Shown: in pieces, positions 47,769 through 58,312 of the stretch
Layout of the letters: the number at the start of each line of letters is the position of its first letter
Numbering within the stretch: the stretch's first letter is position 1
NCBI RefSeq assembly: GCF_016920785.2
Contig: NW_024609836.1
Coordinates: forward strand, 61,111,930-61,175,929
Direction of reading: 5' to 3'
DNA: 64,000 nucleotides
From: Ixodes scapularis
Taxonomy: Eukaryota > Arthropoda > Arachnida > Ixodida > Ixodidae
Notes under the pieces: model-generated
What the model saw: the letters and a program-made list of their open reading frames with translations, nothing else
Database searches by the model: none
Told to the model about the DNA's origin: nothing
Made by a program: the position numbers and the translations under genes

Positions 47769-48358
47769 ATTCGGTTTATAATTTCATTTCCACGGGAGCG
47801 CGTGTAAATCAAACCCTAAACCAAGACGGGGGCTGCAGCCAGCAGCTTTGAGAGCGTCATACAATGGATTATAGTTTGACAGAAGCAAGCACACACTTCG
47901 CTAGCGCATTCCAGCCTTGAGCGCTCGAACTTCCGAAAACGAAACCAGATTTTGGTACATTTTGGCTAGCTCGAAACATTTTTTTTAAAATATAGGGTGT
48001 CTTTTAGCTATAATCTAGACTAAGAGAAATGTGTACCTTCCCAAATTATATTTATGTCGCCGTACTATATAAGTAATGATTGTGTAATATCGTTACGTTC
48101 ATATAAAATACGGGGGGTGTCACCGGACCTTCGTCTGAAACAAAAAGTCTGCTATATATACCGAGCGGGTTTCTTCTACAATTGAGTAGGAGTGTCGGGT
48201 TGTTAGTGCCTCTGTTCGTTGTTTGTGTATGTAGATGTTTGTATGTTGATCTTGTGGTATGTGCTGTGATGTATGTGTTGGTATGCTGCCGTCCGTGTTC
48301 GAGCGTGTCACTTCCACAAATGCCAAAATGTCCTTCATTTTTGTAGTTTTCCGCATAC
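47769..48358. other. Unassigned non-coding DNA
   Basis: ATAGGGTGTCTTTTAGCTA at about 47993 resembles GGGTGTCCCAGCTA-type transposon termini; no partner end seen. Confidence 0.35.
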
Positions 48359-48371
48359 TCACTAGGTGGCG
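48359..48371 (+). promoter_or_regulatory. CTCF-consensus-like site
   Basis: TCACTAGGTGGCG matches 12 of 13 positions of CCASYAGRKGGCR. No neighbouring gene supports a role. Confidence 0.3.
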
Positions 48372-48660
48372 CAAGCAGCCGCCCAATTTTATTTTAGCTT
48401 CGTTTGTACGTAGTCCATTTATGTGTAAGGAACCACACCACATAGCTACAGTCTAGTAGAAAAGTAACCGCGTGTTTAAATGGCGCATAGCTGGCATAGC
48501 GCCGGCGTTCAGTTCGTCTTGGTTCGCTGGCCGTTTCGGTAGCCGATTCGTACCCGGAAAGTTGCAAAATTTGCGTACACACGAGATATGAGTGGATACG
48601 TCGAAATGTCGCGTACAACTTTGCTCGCGGTAAAGAGGTGAGCGGGACGTCGGTAACGCC

Positions 48661-48697
48661 GGTCGGGTAGGGTCGGGTCGGGTCGGGTCGGTGTCGG
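48661..48697 (+). repeat. GGGTC pentamer microsatellite
   Basis: About six tandem GGGTC copies, one of them GGGTA. It lies inside a 149-codon minus frame (48453-48902) and gives it a TRPDP repeat; that frame is not otherwise convincing. Confidence 0.8.
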
Positions 48698-49083
48698 AGC
48701 TATTCGTCGTCGCTCGCGGCAAACGGGCTTTTTCAATAAAGTTCATGTCTGTGGTCGCGAAAAGATGACTGCTGTGGAAATTACCCGGCGTCGGTGACAA
48801 TGCAACCGGCTTGAGGCCTCGGCGATCGGCTGAACCGCCACGCGAACGAGACCTGCTCGATGGGGAAGCACGCTGCTGGATGCAGTCGATGGTCGCTCCC
48901 ACCGTCGCTTAATCGCCGTAATGGATACGGCGTCGGCGCTTGGGGGTGAATGCTTGCGGTAGCTCAGCACGTATGGACGATTACGAACGAACACGTGCAA
49001 GCTACGCTTTCGCTGCGGCGAAAAGCCGTGTAAAGCGCTGGGCCTCGCTCGTAGAACCCGTCTTGCGTCAAACGGCCGCCATT

Positions 49084-49260
49084 GTAAAAAAACACCCCTA
49101 GACGTGTGATCGCAGAACGAAGTACACGTTCAAACATGTTCATTTTACACGAGACCTCGGGTGCAAACGAAATACACCGAGCCTCGCGTGTAAAACGAAC
49201 ACCGTTGGGGGAGTCCGCCCTGGGACAACGGTTTACACGTCCAGGGGTGTACTTTTTCGC
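49084..49260. mobile_element. Small inverted-repeat element, about 177 bp
   Basis: The left end reads AAAAAAACACCCCTAGACGTGT and the right end is its inverted counterpart around ACACGTCCAGGGGTGTACTT. Internal CGTGTAAAAC words repeat. It is probably a MITE; related words occur near 34.6-34.8 kb. Confidence 0.45.
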
Positions 49261-50306
49261 TGTGTGTGTAGTTGCTCGCCTGCTTCAGGGACCAAAGTTT
49301 CTCCCTTTCTAAAGGAACACAGGTTACAAGACCGTTCTTCCCCTAAGGGAGGACTATCCGTACCCTTTTTTCTAAGAGTGCAATGTCTTCTCTCATTTAT
49401 TAATTTTAAGCTTCTCAGAATAGTACGTTTTGTTTGGTTGTTTGTTTTAATAAATTCTAGTAATAATTTTATTGGCCGGCCCTTGTGAATTCTCTTGAAA
49501 GAGAGCCCTTACGCATCAATTAAATAAAACGAATGAAATATACGCAATATATCATTGCGTTCCCGCTTCGTCAAGCAGCGTTAGCTCGTGCTCAGTTTTC
49601 CCGCAGACCCAGAAACCTTTCCTCTGTGGCGTTTGTATGAGACCTCTATGTGCCCACTGCTGGGAGCGATGGCGGTTGGTGCTTTTAATTGCGGTAATGG
49701 CCTCGTTTCGGTTCCTGCGTCTGCGTGGTTATCGCAGAATGCAGGACAATGTGTGGCGTTGTAGTTAGAAGCAGCGGATGAGTTCCATGGGCTCGGCTTT
49801 CCCGGAATAATGCGGCCAAGCGGAACAGTCCAGTGGCACGATGATGCCTGTACCTTGATACTATAATTACATTAAAACTAAGGTTTTTATTTGCGCGTGT
49901 TTGCATCCCTGTTTGTTTTGTAGTGTGATCCTGATGTGTTAGAAGTGGATGAGTGTGTTTATGTTAGACATTTATTTTGGAAGACTACGTGGCAGGAAAA
50001 GTATGTATAGTAGCTCTTGGCAAAACGTGTCGCACTAAATATACAGTATTTGTGCGCTTTTTAATAAAGAAACAGTACTTGAAACATGCTTTGAATGCAA
50101 TGCAATCAGGGTGCTCAGTATTAACACTTACACATAAAAAGATAAATCTGTGGATTGTACGCTAAATTTGATTTTGCGCATTTGTTATGCTCTCAGGCGG
50201 TCACTAATTTTGAAGGTCGTAGCCGGGTATGTTAGAATAAACTTAAAGTCGCCAATAACCGTTATAAATTACTGTAACTTAAATATGTTTGTAGTTTGTA
50301 GAATCG
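49261..50306. other. Unassigned non-coding DNA
   Basis: Contains CTAAGAGTGCAATG (about 49371), inverse to CACTCTAAGAAAAAA at 32214, and several AATAAA words. No gene recognised. Confidence 0.4.
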
Positions 50307-50316
50307 CCTGTCGAGC

Positions 50317-50517
50317 ATGACGAAAATAATCCCTGGAGAAGGGGAACAAAAGGGACAAAGGACCAGGCGGATTTTTTCGATCACTCACCAGTCACCCAGC
50401 TGTGTTTGGAGGTTTGTGTTTGTCCTTTGTCCCTCTTGTTCCTCTTCTCCGGGGATTATTTTCGTCATTCTTCTCCTGCACGCTTGCACCTTTGCATTTA
50501 ATTGCATTATAATGACT
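50317..50517. mobile_element. Foldback insertion with 10-bp target duplication
   Basis: CCTGTCGAGC at 50307-50316 recurs exactly at 50518-50527 and brackets 201 bp. The first 47 bases (ATGACGAAAATAATCC at the outer end) are an inverted copy of the stretch ending at 50468 with three mismatches; the loop is about 58 bases and a 49-base unpaired tail follows. It has the same architecture and duplication length as 46378-46547, with the unpaired flank on the other side. The 85-codon frame over it is a by-product. Confidence 0.75.
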
Positions 50518-50527
50518 CCTGTCGAGC

Positions 50528-50986
50528 CATTGTTTCGAGATATCCTCTCCAAAATTACCCCTGAACAAAACTAATTACGAAAAAAAAAGACCGCGATTAG
50601 AAGAGGACATTACAGGACGAACGTGGTGTTCAATTTTGGTAAGATATCCTTCTCTTATTCCATATCACCAAGTAGTCACGTCTTTTCTGTTCCGTTCTGC
50701 TTTGTTTTGCTGATGTTCTTGCTTCCGCCTGATCCTTTACCACATGGCTCATTTATTTATTTTCACCATCTTTTCGCCCGCACTGATTTCTTTACTGTAT
50801 AGTTTTGTTTACAAAAAATATACAAGCTTCATTATGCTGATCAATACTTGTAAGCCCAGAATGCGTTATAGGCCTTAAAAGAGGGCCGTCTGAATGGTAC
50901 CCCCTACCGAAGATACGCTCTTATATCTGAAGCGCGCTACGCGCCTCGCGAATGAGTTCGCTTATGCATGCTCCGAGCACCGACCC
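50528..50986. other. Unassigned non-coding DNA
   Basis: AT-rich, with a short A run at about 50580; nothing recognised. Confidence 0.4.
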
Positions 50987-51060
50987 TGGATAGCTCAGTC
51001 GGCAAAGCTCTTGGCTCACAATGTCTATGGGGTGACTCTTTTTATATGGTTCCCTATAAG
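50987..51060 (+). mobile_element. tRNA-like SINE head
   Basis: TAGCTCAGTCGG (50991-51002) is a perfect pol III A box, and GCAAAGCTCTTGGCTCACAA continues like a tRNA D-arm and anticodon arm. The expected B box GGTTCGANNCC is not found downstream (only GGTTCCCTATAA at about 51048), and no acceptor stem closes. This fits a decayed tRNA-derived SINE, a class known from ticks (Ruka), rather than a working tRNA gene. Confidence 0.5.
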
Positions 51061-51548
51061 CATAACGCTTTTCGGAGTCGACTTTTCCTGACTGCCTGGT
51101 ACATCCGGCTGTAACCGGCCATTACAGCCATGCGATACAGAACTCTATGGAAGCCGGCTGATTAAAATGGTTCTGGGTTAAAAAGAATTATACAGGCTCG
51201 CGACAACACCTGCTGGATAACGAAGTTGTAGTGCTGAATGAGATGGCGCCATCAGAGAAGATCAACGCTGGGTACAGATTGGACACGACGGTAGCGTTCG
51301 GCTGAAAGTTGACGCCGAGTCCTGACGCAGCACCCGTTTCCAATCTGTGTCTAACCTTTGGTCTTCGCTAATGACGCAAAAATATCAGCACTATGGCCTT
51401 GGTTTCTAGGTGGTGCTGCTCGCGACCATGCTGACGCAGACCGAGGAGCACACAATAGGTTGGGCGCAAGCTACCACCTCGTAAAAATGACGCCAGGTAA
51501 CTTGAGATAGCATGACGTGGTCGCTTCACGGCAGTTTGTGCCCTGAAC
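51061..51548. other. Unassigned non-coding DNA
   Basis: Mixed sequence with isolated GACGTGGTC words related to the neighbouring CRE/E-box repeat. Confidence 0.35.
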
Positions 51549-51620
51549 TTAGCGGAAATATTGACGTCACGTGACTTAAGATCACATGTTGTGGTCACAT
51601 GACGTCAATTGCCCTGCTAA
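51549..51620. repeat. Inverted CRE/E-box repeat unit
   Basis: TTAGCGGAAATATTGACGTC is mirrored by GACGTCAATTGCCCTGCTAA, with CACGTGAC and GTCACATGAC between. It is the same family as 26487-26672, here as a foldback of 72 bp with two GACGTCA sites. Confidence 0.6.
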
Positions 51621-51771
51621 GTTAAGCGAGGAAATGGACGTGGCTGTTCTTTGTGGCGGCTCTTCGCGAGTGTCCGTCGGGAAGGTTTTCTGGTAGAATT
51701 CGGTGGATAAATCTCGTTTTGTTTTAAAGAAAAAGAATACTGAATACACCTAGTTTATGTTCGATGTAAAA

Positions 51772-51950
51772 TTTGGGGTTTTCACGTGCCAAACAAATGA
51801 CGGGCATCTAGCACGCCCCAGCGGAGGATTGGGATTCATTTCGACGACCTGGGGATCATTTGAGGTGCAACCAAAAGCTCGCGATTACGCGGCGCCTTCT
51901 CCGCAATGTGCCTCCGTCAGATTGGGGGGACCTCGGCTGGGATTGTTTAT
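51772..51950 (-). mobile_element. SINE-like repeat common in tick genomes
   Basis: In order: TTTGGGGTTTTCACGTGCCA, GCACGCCCCAGCGGAGGATT, TTTCGACGACCTGGGGATCA, GGTGCAACC, GCGGCGCCTTCT, GCCTCCGTCAGATTGG and CTCGGCTGGGATT. This ordered set fits a repeat I recall as abundant in hard ticks, whose right end carries an inverted pol III B box; here that box is decayed. The 135-codon plus frame (51757-52164) that crosses it is not a gene. Confidence 0.6.
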
Positions 51951-51951
51951 G

Positions 51952-54900
51952 TTCGAAGGAAGGAAACTTCAGGAATTTGCTTTACGTGTGTCTGGCAAGA
52001 AGAGCGCTCGCATGAATGGTGACAGAGATGTTGTTCAACCTCTTTGCCAAGAAAACCTTCCCCCTTCCCCTCTCCCCCCATCCCCTCCAAAAGAAAACAA
52101 ACAACAAAAACAAAAAACAACTTTGTCATACGTAGCACGTTTTTCACTTGCGTCAGGATTGTGATGTTTTTTGAAAGCACTAATGTCACGTTTCTCTGAC
52201 ACCCTACTTGTGTATATATTGACCCAAAACGTAAATTCATGTCGCATTATCTTGATTCAAAGAATTTTTGAAATTGTCGGGGTCTTGGTTGGTGTATTCA
52301 TGTACACAAAATAGTTACGCCAACCTTTTCTCCACGCGCCCGGTCCATCCTCTTCACGAGAAGGGGGGATTCCCCCCCTCCCATTTTTTTCTCTTCCAGC
52401 AGTCCATGTCATTTTTGAGCGTGACCTTGCAACACGTCCTAGATATTGAGCTTGCTTGTGCTGAATTATCAAAGCCACCTAGAGAGGAAAACGGAGATTG
52501 CACGCGAGAAATTCGTCATCTTTCGGCAAGAAACTCTTCTTTCATCAGTGACAACACGTGCCTCAGTCGAACATCGAGGCAGCACGCGCCTCTTTCCCCT
52601 TCACGGGGCGCTCAAAAATGGCGTCGTCTGTTGAGAGGGGAAAGGTACATATTTGGGGGTGAGGGTGTTGACGAGGAGGAAAGCTGAGTGCATTGGTTCG
52701 CGTTACTTTCAGTATGGAGGTGCTCTGACAGATAACGAGTTTAACTAATACAAATAATGCCTTCGGAAAAAGAAAATAAAGTAAGATGTAAGATGTAAAT
52801 AAAGTAACTTTTAATGCTGGCAATAGAAGGACTTTGATAGCGCTTTCGATGTTCGAGATGCAAGACTAGGTTGCGCCAGCAGGGGACAGAAATCCCATCT
52901 GCATGAAAATTTATCATGCTCACAAAGCTAAGATAAAAAAAAGCTTTGTGCACGCGATGCAACGAAATGCACGGTACCTTAATACCTCCATAAAACCCAA
53001 CTATCAAGAGCGCGTACAAAAAAAAACATTTTGTCAGGACATATGGAAAACGACCGGCCAAAACAGGGTGACGAAAATCGATCTCGGTGTGTTGTCGTCG
53101 ATCCATATGAAATTTCGTCTAAACTGAACGAAAACAAATACTTAGAATGAATAGCAGGAATAAAAAGATGGCATTTTTGGTACTGAGATTTTACGGAATG
53201 CTGGCCATGTGCCCAGCAAGCGAATAAGCGAATAAAAATTGGCCAACGTTTGACAGAAATGAAGACAAATAGTAGTACAATAACGGAAACAAAGCAGAAC
53301 TCGTTCGATAAAGAAAGAATAAAACAGCGAAAATCAACGCAAAATGTGTGGTGATGCTTTGATCGTGTAGACCGGTAAGCGTTCTGTGGAGCGAAAAGTA
53401 CGGCAACAAAGACCATTTGTCTAGTCGCTGATGGGTTTTGTAGAGTTGGTACGTAGCAGACACATTTTTGTTGTGAAAAGAAAAACAACAACAAAACGTT
53501 TATAGGAGAGCTTTTTTACTTCTTATATATGTTATCTTTATTGTTCAGTTTTGCTCGTTACGGCGTTGTTTTGCAAAACACCAAAGCATGTACCCCCATA
53601 AACACCACATGAAGCTAAAGATTCCCAATTTGCGAGGCAGGAGAGGTAGCGCAACTCCCCATCCGGTCGCCAACCCTAGTTCGAGCTTTTGCCTCTGCTT
53701 GGGAAGGCTCTGCGCACGCGCAGAACTTGTCTCGAAAGAGCTCAATTGCTCGACTGCAAATGTCTCCATTGCAAAATTTGAAAAAATGTATATTTTTGAT
53801 GCTAACGGTCGCCTTTGCTTTTTATGCTTCTGAGCACTCCATGAGGGGGATATGAGAGCGTTAAAAAAAGGGGCCTGAAATCTGATTTTACCCATTATAC
53901 TATACGGCAAGCAGAACGTGTGAAGGGTGGCTGTATGAAGGTGGTTCTGCTCATTGTGGCAATCATCAACGCTTCAAATTACAACACGAATAATAATTTT
54001 ATTTCCTAGATTACGTCTTACGTCTAATAATAATAGAAAAATGCTCCCTTCGTCGAGTGTGTGTTTTAATAAATTGAGATAGTTCCCTGAGTAATGTTTT
54101 TGTTGGGTGAGTCTAATAGTTTCATGAACGGATGTTGATTCTATTCGGGTCAGTACTCCTTAATGTTTACCCATAAACAACGAAAATGCGGCATGTATCC
54201 GCGGTTGCTTCCGTTAATGTAGTCTACCATGTATTTCTTTTTTTCTTTTATTATGTTTAGCTCGATTTACCATTTTCGTGCATCGTCATTTATATTTGTC
54301 AATATTCATACGCGGAAAATGCGTTCCTTCTTTGAAACTGCGAACAGACATGATGGATTGAGATCGAGTGGAAGCTTACTGAAAATCTATTATGTTCCAA
54401 TCCTTCCTAAAATTAGTAAATAAAAAGAAAGTTTCGTTTGAAAGCTCTAACCCGAACGCCAGATTCTGACAGCATTCTAAAACCAACAATAATAAAAACA
54501 GAACTCCCTACAGGCTTAAGTATGTTCCTGATCAACATAATATTTGCTTGGTTTTCCAATACGCTGGTTCCAGCTTAAAACAAGCCTTTTCGCCCAGGAA
54601 ACAGGAACCTGTAGGCGGTTTCTATTGCCCGCGTATATCCTATCAGCTTAAATGCAATAACATTATCGTCTCTTCTCGAATTAATGGAGATAAATAAACG
54701 TAGACTTCGTACTTCTGATATCAGGAATGTGTTCTTATATGAGACAGCTGTCTGGGGTTGAATTGCAAATTAAGGCTTATTCCTTAGCAAAAGAAATAAG
54801 CCGTAATTTCCAAACTCCTGCTTGAAAAAGTTCGGTTCATCTGACTTCTTTAGATAAAATAATTTCCCTCGACTTTGGGAGCAGGATATCAATTATGTGA

Positions 54901-55394
54901 TAATAAGATTTATACTGACAATATTACTAAAATATTATGTGCAATATTTCACACATGTTAAAGCTGCAAGGTTTGTTAATATATTTACAAAATCGTGTGT
55001 TGCGTTTACCTACGGATGTGGGAATGAACTGCCTTCACAGAGAAGTGGTGGCTTAATTCAGGGTGGTTGTAATCATGACAGAGGGAGCCTTATAAATATT
55101 CTTTGACGTCGAACGACTCAACAGCTGGAATCTGGTAATGAGTAAGCCTAGCAGCATTAAATTACCGTCAGCATGCTCACTCCTGTAAAAATTGGCAGCT
55201 GTGTTTCTGACTATCGATCAAACCGCTATATGCAAATCGCGATATATGGGAAACAGTCCGGTTATATGACGTTGCATTCTGTCATTTTTTCTTGTCTTTT
55301 GTACTTGGATGGTTCTCTTTTTTTCACAGTCATCAGAATCCTTTTTTTTAACAAAAATTGGTCTTTAGACACTTTGATCAATCAGGCGGACTGA
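51952..55394. other. Unassigned AT-rich DNA
   Basis: Frames up to 171 codons (minus, 52979-53494) are low-complexity, rich in F, S and L, and overlap others. 53590-53760 is more GC-rich and includes GCGCACGCGC. No domain, inverted repeat or RNA gene was supported. Confidence 0.4.
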
Positions 55395-55475
55395 CATTGC
55401 GCGACGTGGTCATATGACGTCAACTAACGCCGATACCCCACGCGACGTAGTCACGCGATCTAATGTCACGTTATA
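55395..55475. repeat. CRE/E-box repeat fragment
   Basis: GACGTGGTCATATGACGTCA and ACGCGACGTAGTCACGCG repeat the CRE-bearing words of 26487-26672 and 51549-51620 in a more diverged form. Confidence 0.4.
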
Positions 55476-56065
55476 ACCCGACTTGATACTCAACTTAACT
55501 ACACACATAATGTTGTTTACACAGTGAAGTCACTTCGCACCATGTGTTACGTGACTCAATGAGGTGCAAAGCATGCAACGAAAAAAAAAATTGAGTTAGC
55601 TCCAGCTTGAATGCAATTCTGTACGTACTAATCGACTTTTATCATCGAGGTAGTTCAAAGCGAACGTTCATCCACTCTTGAGCGCACTACTCAAGTAAAC
55701 AAATTGACCAAACTTGTTACGAAGCATCATTTAACCCTCCACTAACAGGCTACATGAAGTCACATGAAATTCGCCGCGTCAGATGACGAACTCAGTTTCT
55801 CGCCTCCGCTTCCGAATCGCCCGGATTAAGGGCGACCTCGCTCAATCCTCGCTAATCTTCAAGTCCAGTCCAACGTGCAGGAAACGTTGTCTGCGCGGTA
55901 ATCCATGAAGGCCTCAGCGATTGATTCCTCGTTGGGTGTAAACAGGTACCGTCAAACGACGCGGACGGAAAACCCTATCGGATAAGATAATTTACAGGGA
56001 AGTCATTTTCAGTAAAATATCGATTTTACGGGATTATGGGACTTTTTCACTTCCAGTATAGCCAG
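55476..56065. other. Unassigned non-coding DNA
   Basis: Nothing recognised apart from mixed GC-rich and AT-rich patches. Confidence 0.4.
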
Positions 56066-56180
56066 AATTCACCGGAAATCACCGGAATTTACCAGAAGTC
56101 ACTAGATTCGCTTGAATGCACCGGAAATCATCAGTAGTCAGCGGATTTGCCGGGATTCACCACAATTCAAATGAAGTTAC
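56066..56180. repeat. Degenerate 10-11 bp minisatellite
   Basis: Successive words CACCGGAAAT, CACCGGAATT, TACCAGAAGT, CACTAGATTC, CACCGGAAAT, CATCAGTAGT, CAGCGGATTT and CACCACAATT follow at about 10-11 bp. Similar TCACCGGATG words occur near 58963. Confidence 0.55.
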
Positions 56181-56317
56181 AGATTTGTTTTTTTCGGACA
56201 TCATCGGAAGGCATTTAGGGAGGAGCCTGTGAACTGCGGAAGGTGTATTTTACCAGATACTGGTGGATTCGGTAACCAATAAATCGGTTAGTTCATATAG
56301 ACTTGGAAGTTTAAGGT

Positions 56318-56380
56318 CTTTATTTCACGAGAGAACATTCTTTACTGTGAAATAAACTTTATTTCACAGCAGAACATTCA
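56318..56380. repeat. Direct repeat enclosing a perfect palindrome
   Basis: CTTTATTTCACGAGAGAACA recurs about 40 bp later as CTTTATTTCACAGCAGAACA. Between and across them, CTGTGAAATAAA (56345-56356), one C, and TTTATTTCACAG (56358-56369) form a perfect 12-bp-arm palindrome. Confidence 0.7.
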
Positions 56381-56692
56381 AAACCGAACATTGGATAATT
56401 CATTAAAAGAACAAAACAACGGACGGGAAAGCAAATAGAATGAAACGTAAAGTCTGAAAAGTTCGAAGGGCAGGCATCACTCAAATTGAAGTCGAAAGGG
56501 CATCGTCGGGCTCTCTGCGGGAGTAGTCCAGCAGAAAGGCAACGGCTGCCAGTCCTGCGATGAAGAAGCCTCAAGTATGGCGTCCCCTGACCGCCGTCTT
56601 CCGCGGATCACTCATCAAACTTGAACGTCATGTTCGCTTCACGACCCAAAAACTCTGTACACTCGCCCTCCGAAAACTATCCCTAACTCTGT
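56381..56692. other. Sequence upstream of the Penelope-like element
   Basis: No reverse-transcriptase N-terminal sequence is readable, so the element is 5'-truncated at or before 56693. Confidence 0.4.
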
Positions 56693-58113
56693 TTGCGAGA
56701 CCAGTTTAAAGTTGACACCTCAATGTCGGTGGTCGAGTTTCTGAGTGAGGAGAACCCCGGGCGGTGCGATGCAGTCTCCTTTGATGTCGAGGACCTGTTT
56801 TACGCGTTTCCCCACCGAGAGTTGTTCGTCGCTGTCAGGGAGTGCATTGAGTCTAGCGGGGAGGTTTATTTTCAGAATACCTGTAGTGTTAACATTGAAC
56901 AATTTTTAGAATTGCAGTGTTTTTACTTGAGTTCTACATTTGTGGAGTACAGGGGGTCGAAGCTTTTACAGAAGCAAGGTGTATGCAGTGATTCTAGTGT
57001 CGCGACTGTTCTAAGTGACGAATTCCTAACCAGGTGTGATAGAGGCATAGCCGGAGGGTTGGGGAGTGACGTTATTCGTGTATTTAGGTACATAGATGAC
57101 TTTTTGGTGTTGTTCCGAACTGGTTCCGGCCGGAACAGAGAACGCGTGGTTGCAGTCATGTTGGACATGTTCAAGGGTCATGCCAGTGGGCTGAACTTCA
57201 CCAGGGAAGACCCTGTTGGGGGTGTTCGACAGTTTTTAGACATCAAGCTATATTTCTCGGACTCCCAAGTGTGCTGGTGCTACTGTCCTAGGTTAAAGAA
57301 AGGTGTGCTTCCGTTCGACTCGAGTCATCCCAAAATAGTTAAAAGGGGGTTCATAACCAGTAGTTCTTGGGGGTCGCTCGTTAGGTCATGTCCTCACCAA
57401 ATGACGACGAGCTTTCGTAGTCAGGCCAACAAACTTTTTGATGGCGGCTATCGTGGCACTCTCCTGGTAGGTGTGGCCGAGTGCCTCTTGAGGAGGATGA
57501 GAAATCCGCAGGAAGTTGTGGATAGGAAGACTACGCAGAAACTGGTGGTGGTGCCCTATACCCATAAGGTGGCGCGTAGGGTAAAGAAAGTAGCGCAACG
57601 CCACGATGTTCCTGTCGTTCTCGCAGCACCGGCCAAGCTGGGACGTTTATGTGCAAGGGTGGAGAGGGGATCGGTTGTCAGGGCCACACGTGATAAGCAG
57701 CACAAAAACAAGTTTGTCCCTTGTTTGTGTGTGTGTGGGGAAGGGGTGGCCTACAGTGTTCCCCTGACTTGTAAAAAAGTTTACATCGGCCAGACCGGTC
57801 GCTGCATTAATGATAGATTAAGTGAACACGCGTGTTCGATTAGGGCATCTCCGTCAGGGAATCTGAGGGTTACTGCGACAGATGTGGTTGCTTTCCGGTT
57901 TTGGAAGATACCACGGTCCTGCGAAGACATAGTTTCCAACGAACTAGGGAGGTAACTGAGGCCTTTTATATTTCCAAGTTCAAAGGCAACTGTGTCAGCG
58001 CGCCTTCGATAGATCTTTATGATTGTGAGTGTGAAGATCATGTGACGGTCTTGCGTCATGATGTAATTTTTGTTTGGTGTGACCACGCCGTTGGGTGTTT
58101 CTTTTAAAATAAA
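56693..58113 (+). pseudogene. Penelope-like element: reverse transcriptase plus GIY-YIG endonuclease, truncated
   Basis: A 420-codon frame (56693-57955, first codon TTG after an in-frame stop, so a truncation point rather than a true start) encodes the catalytic half of a Penelope-type protein. Motif A FDVEDLFYAF is at residues 30-39 with D31, motif B QGVCSDSS at about 95-102, and motif C RYIDDF with D135 and D136. The linker carries CLCVCGEG, then VYIGQTGR near 363-370, the YIG part of the GIY-YIG nuclease. A one-base loss near 57871 ends this frame; the nuclease continues in the next frame (57901-58107) with GCFPVLEDTTVLRRH and REVTEAFYI, containing the expected catalytic glutamate. AATAAA follows at 58108. 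These elements copy RNA at nicked DNA ends. With the missing N terminus and the frameshift it is inactive. Confidence 0.9.
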
Positions 58114-58243
58114 CAGTTGGCAATCAGCGCTACGTCTGGGTGCATCTTCTCAGTCCAGTGTCCTTGTTCGCGCTGTTTTACCCGTAAACTGTCCCTCCCT
58201 CACGCGTTGCATTCCCGGCCTCGCCGGTGCCGAGGGCACTCCC

Positions 58244-58312
58244 TTTTTTATTTATTTATTTATTATACCTCAAGGCACCCTTTTGGGCATTGCATGAGGG
58301 GGACCGGGGGAA
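58244..58312 (-). mobile_element. LINE-type 3' tail with TTTA repeats, minus strand
   Basis: TTTATTTATTTATTTATTA is followed by ACCTCAAGGCACCCTTTTGG and GCATTGCATGAGGGGGA. In ticks I recall this arrangement as the reverse complement of a LINE 3' end with an ATAA tail. No coding sequence is attached; compare 46692-46871. Confidence 0.4.

Noticed and set aside
48453..48902. 149-codon minus-strand frame as a gene
   Set aside because: It runs over a GGGTC microsatellite, which supplies its TRPDP repeat, and lacks any domain.
50987..51060. Functional tRNA gene
   Set aside because: A good A box but no B box, no acceptor stem and no T-arm.
51757..52164. 135-codon plus-strand frame as a gene
   Set aside because: Its first part is a SINE-like repeat read through; the remainder is proline- and lysine-rich low complexity.
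52979..53494. 171-codon minus-strand frame as a membrane protein
   Set aside because: Its hydrophobic look follows from AT-rich DNA; overlapping frames are similar and no family is recognised.
56693..58215. Hammerhead ribozyme near the Penelope-like element
   Set aside because: Such ribozymes are known in some Penelope-like elements, but I saw no CTGATGA core paired with a GAAA segment in or near it.
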